The notes under the pieces are model-generated. The model had not been told where the DNA came from and did not search any database. It worked only from the letters and a program-made list of their open reading frames with translations. A program made the translations under genes and the position numbers. Positions 1 through 5,749 of a stretch of DNA of 5,798 nt are shown here, piece by piece. Every line of letters begins with the position of its first letter. The stretch's first letter is position 1. This DNA is from Anaerolineae bacterium (GTDB lineage: Bacteria > Chloroflexota > Anaerolineae > Anaerolineales > Villigracilaceae): positions 590-6,387 of the forward strand of contig DQGV01000394.1 of the NCBI GenBank assembly GCA_003524705.1, given 5' to 3'.

Positions 1-404
1 CTATAAGCCGCATTCTGTCCAATGACTTGCGTCACTTGGGCAATCATCTCTCTGGGCGACGTGTCGCCACATCGCTCAATGCAGCCTACCCGGAGCTGAC
101 CACTCCCACGCTTGGAAGTGGTACGTATGGAAACGAGCCGCTTCCCATCGTCCACAGACGAACTTGCTCCTGCTTGGCCTTGCTCCCGGCGGGGGTTACC
201 TAGCCACACACATTGCTGTGCGCGCTGGTGGTCTCTTACACCACCTTTTCACCATCACATCCCGAAGGATGCTGTTTGTTTCTGTGGCCCTTATCCGGCA
301 GGTTGTACCCGCCCCGGATGCTATCCGACGCCGTGCTCTATAGGAGTGCGGACTTTCCTCGATTCCGTCAACGCAGAACCGCGATTGCCCAACCAACCTG
401 AGGT
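1..404 (-). ncRNA. rnpB: RNase P RNA, bacterial type A, 3' end cut by window edge
   Basis: This is the catalytic RNA of ribonuclease P, which trims the 5' leader from precursor tRNAs together with the protein RnpA. Read on the minus strand it carries the universal core: GAGGAAAGTCC near the 5' end (350-360) and ACAGAATGCGGCTTATAG at the 3' end (1-18). These form helix P4, with AAGUCCGCA (347-355) pairing to UGCGGCUU (5-12) around a bulged U. P2 pairs 383-392 with 36-45 (10 bp). P19 is a GUGAC/GUCAU hairpin with a GCAA loop (22-35), P18 is a GGCGA/UCGCC hairpin (55-68), and P15 pairs 166-170 with 92-96. The conserved GGAGCAAGGCCAAG is at 161-174. The 3' strand of P1 lies outside the window, so the gene is incomplete. 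The 5' end near 404 is inferred from P1/P2 and from the upstream promoter. Open frames over this region are spurious. Confidence 0.96.
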
Positions 405-410
405 AAGTTG

Positions 411-439
411 ATAATACACTTGTAAAGGGGAAAGTGCAA
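411..439 (-). promoter_or_regulatory. Predicted sigma70-type promoter of rnpB
   Basis: On the minus strand a -10 box TATTAT (411-416, five of six consensus bases) lies 17 bases from a weak -35 box TTGCAC (434-439, only the first three bases match). The expected start, about seven bases after the -10, falls near 404. That is where the first strand of helix P1 of the RNase P RNA should begin, which supports the call independently. Confidence 0.6.
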
Positions 440-509
440 GTTATTCTCTTGAAATGTTGCAGTTTTCAGTTTTGTTTTGGGCTTTAGACTGTGAAATCCT
501 TATTTAGTT

Positions 510-518
510 TGATAAAAT
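510..518 (+). promoter_or_regulatory. Predicted extended -10 promoter for coaE
   Basis: TGATAAAAT matches the extended -10 pattern TGnTATAAT with one mismatch. No good -35 box sits at the right distance; TAGACT at 485-490 is a weak candidate but is 22 bases away. Transcription would start near 525, leaving a leader of about 17 bases that contains the coaE ribosome binding site. It is divergent from the rnpB promoter. Confidence 0.45.
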
Positions 519-530
519 AGGAAGAAATAT

Positions 531-535
531 AAGGA
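531..535 (+). promoter_or_regulatory. Ribosome binding site that fixes the coaE TTG start
   Basis: AAGGA lies six bases before the TTG at 542. It supports this rare start codon over any later one, since the P-loop begins only ten codons downstream and no ATG or GTG lies between. Confidence 0.75.
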
Positions 536-541
536 CTCCCC

Positions 542-1708
542 TTGAGTAGCATACCTGGAAAATTCGTCATTGGTCTTACTGGAAACATCGCCACCGGAAA
601 AAGTGTGGTGCGTCGTATGTTGGAACATTTAGGTGCATACACAATTGATGCAGATGCTTTGACGCATCGCGTCTATGCCAAAGGCGCGCCGGGTTATCAA
701 CAAGTAATTGATAAATTCGGCAAATGGATTTTGAATAAAGACAACGAAATTGACCGCGCCAAACTTGGCAATTTAGTTTTCAGTGACCCTGAAGCCATGC
801 GTCAATTAGAAGATATTGTGCATCCATTGGTTCGTCAGGCGGCAGATATTTTGGTGAAACGTGCAACCCAATCCGTGATTGTGATTGAAGCCATTAAACT
901 TTTGGAAGGCGATTTAAGAAATGTGTGCGATTCTATCTGGGTGACAAATGCTCCAGAGGAGACGCAGGTTGAACGTTTGATAAAGAAGCGTGGTTTATCT
1001 CGTGAGCAAGCATTAGAAAGAATCCATTCGCAATCACCACAAAGTCAAAAAGTGACAGTTGCCAATATGGTCATCACAAATACGGGTTCGTATGATGATT
1101 TGTGGAAACAAGTGAGTGAAGCGTGGAAGCAAATTATCCCCGGCGCAAAAGAGAAAGATGCCAGTGATGATACGGTTCAAAAAATGAAGCCGGTAAAAGT
1201 TACCAAAGAATTAACTGGTGACTTTACAGTAGTACGTGGCAAACCCAAACATGCTTCTGTGATTGCTGAATTAATTACGCGCTTAAGCAAAGGCAAAAGA
1301 AGTATGTCTGTTGATGATGTAATGGAATCATTTGGCGAGAAAGCTTACATGCTTTTGCAAATCGGTGACCAAATGGCAGGTGTAGCAGGTTGGCAAGTAG
1401 AAAACTTAGTCACCCGCACTAGTGATATTTTCTTAGAAGAGAATATTGACACCGCCAAAGCACTCGAAGTTTTAATTGAAGGCGTTGAAAAAGCATCGGC
1501 TGAATTACAAAGTGAAGCCTCCTTAATTTTTGCATTGAACGAACTTGCGAATCAAGAAACTGTTTGGCAAAAATTGGGTTATGAAAAACGTACACCGGAA
1601 ACATTGGGTGTGCAAGCTTGGCAAGATGCCGCCATCGAATCTACATCTGCTGGCAGTGGTTTGTTCTTCAAACAATTAAGACAAGATAGAGTTTTACGAC
1701 CAATTTAA
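542..1708 (+). CDS. coaE: Dephospho-CoA kinase with GNAT-like C-terminal extension
   Basis: CoaE phosphorylates the 3'-hydroxyl of the dephospho-CoA ribose with ATP, the last step of coenzyme A synthesis in the cytoplasm. The kinase domain spans residues 8 to about 200: P-loop GLTGNIATGKS (11-21), the DAD substrate motif (36-38), HPLVR (94-98), and a lid region with RLIKKRGLSREQALERI (145-161) followed by a variant of the usual KxxxAD (KVTVAN, 170-175). The protein has 388 residues, while ordinary CoaE has about 200. After a charged linker (201-222), residues 226-384 form a second domain whose pattern (VVRGKPKHASVIAELI, then YMLLQIGDQMAGVAGWQVEN, then VWQKLGYEKR) resembles a GNAT acetyltransferase fold, but no acetyl-CoA-binding Q/RxxGxG/A loop is visible. 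A regulatory or structural role is therefore more likely than catalysis. The start is TTG. Kinase assignment is firm; the second domain is tentative. Confidence 0.93.
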   Translation: MSSIPGKFVIGLTGNIATGKSVVRRMLEHLGAYTIDADALTHRVYAKGAPGYQQVIDKFGKWILNKDNEIDRAKLGNLVFSDPEAMRQLEDIVHPLVRQAADILVKRATQSVIVIEAIKLLEGDLRNVCDSIWVTNAPEETQVERLIKKRGLSREQALERIHSQSPQSQKVTVANMVITNTGSYDDLWKQVSEAWKQIIPGAKEKDASDDTVQKMKPVKVTKELTGDFTVVRGKPKHASVIAELITRLSKGKRSMSVDDVMESFGEKAYMLLQIGDQMAGVAGWQVENLVTRTSDIFLEENIDTAKALEVLIEGVEKASAELQSEASLIFALNELANQETVWQKLGYEKRTPETLGVQAWQDAAIESTSAGSGLFFKQLRQDRVLRPI

Positions 1709-1711
1709 CAC

Positions 1712-1737
1712 GTCACCTAATGTGACAAAATTTTCTT
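1712..1737 (+). terminator. Weak hairpin after coaE, possible terminator
   Basis: Four bases after the coaE stop, GTCAC and GTGAC (1712-1716 and 1722-1726) can form a five-pair stem with a five-base loop. AAAATTTTCTT follows. The stem is short and the T run does not start directly after it, so termination would be inefficient at best. Confidence 0.25.
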
Positions 1738-1780
1738 AAGGTTGGGCTTTTGTAATAGTTAACTGGGGTTAATCTGTAAC

Positions 1781-1789
1781 TGTTATAAC
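1781..1789 (+). promoter_or_regulatory. Predicted extended -10 promoter for cdaA
   Basis: TGTTATAAC fits the extended -10 pattern TGnTATAAT with one mismatch. TTAACT (1759-1764) matches four of six -35 bases at a spacing of 19, slightly long. Transcription would begin near 1796, only about nine bases before the GTG start of cdaA. The eight bases GTTATAAC are also a perfect palindrome, as is AGTTAACT at 1757-1764, so this could alternatively be part of an operator. Confidence 0.45.
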
Positions 1790-1804
1790 TAGCCCGAATA
1801 TATC

Positions 1805-2674
1805 GTGACTGATTTTCTAAACAATCTCTTTTTTATATTTCAACGCATCAGCTGGTTGAGCATGTTAGACATTTTGCTCGTCACGCTGATTTTCTTTGCC
1901 TTGCTTTATACATTAAGAGATACACAAGCCATGGCACTACTACGTGGCATGATTTTGCTTGTGGTTGCATTAATTCTCTTAACCAGCCTCGTTGATTTAC
2001 CCGCATTCTCGTGGATTGCTCAAAACTCATTGCCAGCATTACTCCTCGCCTTACCGGTGATATTTGCCCCAGAGATTCGGCGGACGTTAGAACGCCTCGG
2101 ACGCGCAGGGAATTTTGTTTCTATTTCCTCAACAGACTCTACAGGGATAGAAGACACCATTCGGGCAGTCGTGACAGCCACCACCAGATTATCCGCCCGC
2201 CAACATGGCGCATTGATTGTGTTACAGCGTTTAGATAACCTCGAAGAATTTTCACAAACTGGTGTGCAATTAAATGCTAAAGTGACACCTGAATTATTGT
2301 TACAAATTTTTTATCCGAATACACCGTTACATGATGGTGGCGTGATTATCGTCAACTCAAAAGTTACAGCAGCGGCATGTGTCTTACCTTTATCTGCTAG
2401 CGGAATTTTGAATCGCACGCCAGAACGTCAAATGGGGTTACGGCATCGTGCCGCCTTAGGCACATCCGAAAATAGTGATGCAATTGCATTGGTCGTATCC
2501 GAAGAGACTGGCGCAATCTCTATTGCACATTCCGGTAGAATGTTACGCCGCTTAGACCCTGAACGTTTAGAAAATATTCTTACTGCTTTCTTTAGACCCA
2601 ATGGAAAAGAGTATCAACCCTCATTATTAGGGAGACTCTTAGCTGGTTTTACAAAACGAAAAGAAGAAAAATAA
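1805..2674 (+). CDS. cdaA: Diadenylate cyclase CdaA, c-di-AMP synthase
   Basis: CdaA condenses two ATP into cyclic di-AMP, a second messenger controlling potassium and osmolyte transport and cell-wall balance in many bacteria. The 289 residues match the family length. Three membrane helices lie at about 20-38, 46-64 and 72-88, followed by the cytoplasmic DAC domain (about 100-265). Seen there are FAPEIRR (87-93), PNTPLHDGG (171-179), the RHR triad (213-215) and SEETGAISIA (232-241). The catalytic motif reads DGG rather than the usual DGA; the aspartate itself is kept. The GTG start is the first possible one after an in-frame stop at 1790-1792 and gives the family-typical stretch before helix one, but no Shine-Dalgarno sequence precedes it. 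The stop overlaps the start of the cdaR-like gene by one base, implying translational coupling. Confidence 0.95.
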   Translation: MTDFLNNLFFIFQRISWLSMLDILLVTLIFFALLYTLRDTQAMALLRGMILLVVALILLTSLVDLPAFSWIAQNSLPALLLALPVIFAPEIRRTLERLGRAGNFVSISSTDSTGIEDTIRAVVTATTRLSARQHGALIVLQRLDNLEEFSQTGVQLNAKVTPELLLQIFYPNTPLHDGGVIIVNSKVTAAACVLPLSASGILNRTPERQMGLRHRAALGTSENSDAIALVVSEETGAISIAHSGRMLRRLDPERLENILTAFFRPNGKEYQPSLLGRLLAGFTKRKEEK

Positions 2675-3912
2675 TGTTACGTTGGATTATTAATAACTAC
2701 AAAACATTTTTATGGGCGCTTGCATTATCCATTGCTGTGTGGATTTCTGCTGTCACTTCTGCAGACCCCGATGAAACGCGCAAACTTCCGTACCCTGTCA
2801 CGATTCAAAAAATTGGTCAATCTTCAGACCTTGTTTTAGGGAGTACGATTCCAGAACAAGTAGAAATTACTTTACGTGCGCCACGTTCGGTTTGGGAATT
2901 GCTTGAGGCAAATCCGCAATTGGTAAGCGCAATTTTAGATTTTTCAACTTTAAGTGCAGGTGAGCATATATCTGAGTTACAAATTCAAATCAATGCTCGC
3001 CCGGTGCAAATTATTACCGTCACACCGAGTGCTGTAACTTTCAACTTAGAACCACTGGAAAGAAAAATTTTAGAGGTTGATTTAAATCTCGTAGGTGAAG
3101 TAGCAGTTGGCTATCAAATTGGAGAGGCGAATTTAGAGCCAATCCAAGTGACGGTATCTGGTCCACAATCTAAGGTTGAACAAGTAGTCCGTGCCAGAGC
3201 CTCTGTGGATGTAAATGGTATTCGCGAAAATCTTGACCAAGTCTCAACTATTGAGTTGTTAGATGTAGATGGTCAAATCATTGAGGGGTTGAATGTAAGC
3301 CCAAGTTCAGTCAATGTGCTTTTGCCGGTCAGTCAGCAAGGTGGGTATCGTGATGTAGCAGTTAAGATAACCATTGTTGGGCGTGTGGCAAGTGGATACC
3401 GCCTGACGGATTTATCTGTCTTTCCACCGGTCATCACTGTTTTTTCTACTAACCCTGATTTAGTTAGTAATTTACCGGGCGTGATTGAAACACAACCGCT
3501 TGATTTACAAAGCGCTCAAGATGACATCACAACAAGATTATCGCTGGTGTTGCCCGAAGGCGTTTCTATTATTGGAGAGCAAACGGTTTTAGTACAAGCA
3601 GGTGTATCCCCTATTGAAGGCAGTGTGACGCTTGCTAATGAAATTATAGAAATTGTTGGACTTGAAAATGGTTTAACGGCGGTTGTTTCACCGAACAGTG
3701 TAGATGTGATTTTGTCCGGTCCATTACCATTGTTAGATACATTGACGAGACAATCCATCCGTGCTACTGTTGACTTAACGGGATTATCCGCTGGCACATA
3801 TCAAATTACACCAAAAGTAGAAATTTTGATTTCAAATATTATTGTTGAATCTATTTTGCCGAATGCAGTCGAAGTGGTGATTAGCCCTATTAATCCCACA
3901 CCAACACCATAA
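2674..3912 (+). CDS. cdaR: YbbR-domain protein, CdaR-like regulator of CdaA
   Basis: CdaR-type proteins are membrane-anchored and bind or modulate the diadenylate cyclase CdaA encoded beside them. This 412-residue protein starts with a single hydrophobic segment (about 10-28) after a short basic stretch, which should act as an uncleaved anchor with the rest outside the membrane. Four YbbR repeats follow, near 36-127, 132-219, 225-310 and 315-406. Each has an internal P..V.V strand motif (IPEQVEITLRAP 59-70, EPIQVTVSGP 155-164, FPPVITVFST 250-259, SPNSVDVILSGP 339-350), and three end in a PsaV/PssV/PnaV strand. The C-terminus is a short proline-threonine tail (NPTPTP). The ATG shares one base with the cdaA stop (TAATG). 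The ribosome binding site, a purine run within the end of cdaA, is weak, consistent with coupling. glmM, which often follows in other phyla, is absent here. Confidence 0.9.
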   Translation: MLRWIINNYKTFLWALALSIAVWISAVTSADPDETRKLPYPVTIQKIGQSSDLVLGSTIPEQVEITLRAPRSVWELLEANPQLVSAILDFSTLSAGEHISELQIQINARPVQIITVTPSAVTFNLEPLERKILEVDLNLVGEVAVGYQIGEANLEPIQVTVSGPQSKVEQVVRARASVDVNGIRENLDQVSTIELLDVDGQIIEGLNVSPSSVNVLLPVSQQGGYRDVAVKITIVGRVASGYRLTDLSVFPPVITVFSTNPDLVSNLPGVIETQPLDLQSAQDDITTRLSLVLPEGVSIIGEQTVLVQAGVSPIEGSVTLANEIIEIVGLENGLTAVVSPNSVDVILSGPLPLLDTLTRQSIRATVDLTGLSAGTYQITPKVEILISNIIVESILPNAVEVVISPINPTPTP

Positions 3913-3916
3913 ATAT

Positions 3917-3949
3917 AAACCCTAAAGGTCTTAAAGACCTTTAGGGTTT
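3917..3949 (+). terminator. Perfect 15-16 bp hairpin between cdaR and der
   Basis: AAACCCTAAAGGTCTT (3917-3932) is the exact reverse complement of AAGACCTTTAGGGTTT (3934-3949) with one central base. In RNA this gives about 14 pairs with a five-base loop. It starts five bases after the cdaR stop and ends 18 bases before the der ATG. On both strands the stem ends in only a short T run (TTTC forward, GGGTTTATATTT reverse), so it could be a two-way terminator, an attenuator or an mRNA-stabilising hairpin. It probably sets the expression of cdaA-cdaR apart from that of der. Confidence 0.6.
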
Positions 3950-3967
3950 CATAATGAAAGAAACTAA

Positions 3968-5335
3968 ATGAAACCCATTGTTGCACTTGTAGGAAGACCA
4001 AATGTAGGAAAATCAACGTTATTTAATCGTCTTGTTGGCGAACGAATGGCAATTGTAGATGATACGCCTGGCACCACGCGTGACCGTCTCTTCGGCGATT
4101 CAGAATGGAATGGAAGGCTGTTTACTGTTATTGACACAGGCGGCATAGATCCGACTCATGGAGGAAAGACTCCGTTATCAGTCGGCTCTGTGGATTTTAT
4201 CGAAGATATCCGCAGGCAAGCCCAAGCCGCCATCAGCGAAGCCGACGCGGTGATTTTTGTCAACGATGTTGAAAGTGGAGTCACCGAACCAGACCGTGAA
4301 GTTGCAAACATCTTACGTCGTTCACAAAAGAAAATGCCTGATGGCAGTTTTTCCCCACCGATTTTTTTGGCGATCAATAAATGTGACTCAAGTGCCAGAA
4401 GACAACAAGCGACTGAGTTTTATGAATTAGGTTTGGGTGAGCCGTATCCAATTTCTGCCATTCATGGAACGGACGTTGGTGATTTGCTAGATGTTTTGGT
4501 GGCTTCATTCCCTGAACAAAAAGAGAATGAAGAAGATGAAAATATAAAAATTGCAATTGTTGGTAAACCGAATGCTGGCAAATCAAGTTTGTTAAATAAA
4601 TTAGTCGGCAAAGAGCGTGTGATTGTGAGCCCGATTGCTGGGACAACGCGCGATGCCATTGATACGCAAATTGAATTTGATGGTTTACCCATTACATTGA
4701 TTGATACCGCAGGCATTCGCCGACGTGGCAAAATTGAAAAAGGCGTTGAAGAATACAGTGTGATTCGTGCTTTCAAAGCCATTGAACGCGCTGACGTTTC
4801 TTTGTTGATGATTGATGCAACCACTGGAATCACTGCCCAAGATGCACACATTGCTGGTTTTATCAAAGATGAATGGAAATCTTGCGTAGTTTTAGTCAAT
4901 AAATGGGATGCGATAGAAAAAGATAGCACCACCATGGATGCTTACACTGAAAAAATTCTATCGGATTTAAATTTTGTTTCGTATGTGCCGATTTTATACA
5001 TCTCTGCTAAAACTGGTCAGCGTGTTGACCAAGTGATGCCATTAGCATTGCGTGTTCAAGAAGAACGCCTTGCAAGATTAACGACTTCAAAAATTAATGA
5101 GATTATTCACACCGCCCAAGATGCACACCCGCATCCGACTCACGCCGGCAGGGCACTCAAAATGTATTATGGCACTCAAGTACGGAGTGCCCCGCCGACC
5201 TTTATGATTTACGTCAACGAACCAAGTTTGATGCACTTTACTTATTTAAGATATTTAGAGAATCAAATTCGCAATGAGTATAGTTTTATTGGAACACCAA
5301 TTCGAATTGTATTGAAGGGTAGAAGAGAAGAATAA
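3968..5335 (+). CDS. der: Ribosome assembly GTPase Der (EngA), two GTPase domains
   Basis: Der is an essential GTPase that joins late 50S ribosomal subunit assembly. The 455 residues show both tandem GTPase domains. Domain 1: GRPNVGKS (9-16), TPGTTRD (33-39), DTGG (56-59), NKCD (137-140, usually NKxD), SAIHG (163-167). An acidic linker (183-192) leads to domain 2: GKPNAGKS (199-206), IAGTTRD (223-229), DTAG (246-249), NKWD (311-314), SAKTG (346-350). The C-terminal KH-like domain runs from about 355 to 452, including KMYYGTQVRSAPPTF (398-412). Compared with the E. coli protein from memory, domain 1 has about ten extra residues after DTGG (62-75, THGGKTPLSVGSVD) and about nine before NKCD (KKMPDGSFSPP). 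The ATG is fixed by the normal distance to the P-loop; GAAAG seven bases upstream is a weak ribosome binding site. The next gene begins four bases after its stop. Confidence 0.97.
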   Translation: MKPIVALVGRPNVGKSTLFNRLVGERMAIVDDTPGTTRDRLFGDSEWNGRLFTVIDTGGIDPTHGGKTPLSVGSVDFIEDIRRQAQAAISEADAVIFVNDVESGVTEPDREVANILRRSQKKMPDGSFSPPIFLAINKCDSSARRQQATEFYELGLGEPYPISAIHGTDVGDLLDVLVASFPEQKENEEDENIKIAIVGKPNAGKSSLLNKLVGKERVIVSPIAGTTRDAIDTQIEFDGLPITLIDTAGIRRRGKIEKGVEEYSVIRAFKAIERADVSLLMIDATTGITAQDAHIAGFIKDEWKSCVVLVNKWDAIEKDSTTMDAYTEKILSDLNFVSYVPILYISAKTGQRVDQVMPLALRVQEERLARLTTSKINEIIHTAQDAHPHPTHAGRALKMYYGTQVRSAPPTFMIYVNEPSLMHFTYLRYLENQIRNEYSFIGTPIRIVLKGRREE

Positions 5336-5339
5336 ATTT

Positions 5340-5723
5340 GTGAACAAAAAACAAATCCTCATCATCGGTGACGTTATCACCTTCGCCGTTCTCACCTACA
5401 TTGGTTTTGCTTCTCACGGCGAAGCAGACCTTGCTTTACTTCCACGCATGGGAGCGATATTTTTCCCAGTTTTGTTTGGCTGGTTTTTACTCGCCCCATG
5501 GTTTGGGTTATTTAATGAAAATGTCACCACAACCCATCAAAACTTATTATTACGTGCCCCACTTGCCATGTTATTTGTGGCTCCTTTAGCAAGTATTCTA
5601 CGTTCTGCTTGGCTTGGAAGTGCCGCATTACCGACATTCACCTTTGTGCTCGGTGCAACCAATGCAATTGGTATTTACATCTGGCGTTGGCTTTATTACA
5701 AATTATCAAATCGAGCGAAATAG
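5340..5723 (+). CDS. DUF3054-like small integral membrane protein
   Basis: This 127-residue protein of unknown function is almost entirely membrane-embedded. Four hydrophobic helices are visible at about 8-24, 37-57, 70-88 and 98-117, with a basic C-terminus (KLSNRAK). The pattern resembles DUF3054: a GD near the start of helix one (10-11), SHGE in the first loop (25-28), P..FGWFLLAPWFGLF in helix two (43-58), LLLRAPLAMLFVAPLASILRS (69-89) and a T.FVLGATNAIGIYIWRWL end (101-118). The start is GTG, four bases after the der stop, with the purine-rich AGAAGAGAAG at the end of der as the likely ribosome binding site, so it should be co-transcribed and possibly coupled with der. No catalytic residues are apparent. 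Other small four-helix families cannot be excluded. Confidence 0.75.
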   Translation: MNKKQILIIGDVITFAVLTYIGFASHGEADLALLPRMGAIFFPVLFGWFLLAPWFGLFNENVTTTHQNLLLRAPLAMLFVAPLASILRSAWLGSAALPTFTFVLGATNAIGIYIWRWLYYKLSNRAK

Positions 5724-5749
5724 ATTCTTTCCTCCTTCAATAATTTTGC

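Noticed and set aside
112..411. Open frames on both strands over the first 400 bases, up to 99 codons
   Set aside because: They lie within the RNase P RNA gene; their proteins are cysteine- and proline-rich without recognisable motifs, and every conserved RNA helix explains the sequence better.
1712..1726. GTCAC-N5-GTGAC as a CRP/FNR-family operator
   Set aside because: The half-sites face the wrong way and have the wrong spacing for TGTGA-N6-TCACA; a short hairpin is the simpler reading.
3914..3919. TATAAA just before the cdaR-der hairpin as a der promoter
   Set aside because: No -35 box at a suitable distance, and transcription would start inside the hairpin; AT-rich sequence makes chance matches likely.
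1419..4646. Other minus-strand and alternative-frame open frames of 60-93 codons inside coaE, cdaA, cdaR and der
   Set aside because: All overlap well-supported genes in other frames and show no motifs of their own.
4462..4935. 157-codon open frame on the minus strand
   Set aside because: It is antisense to the second GTPase domain of der, whose motifs are intact; the translated product has no recognisable features and no ribosome binding site was seen.
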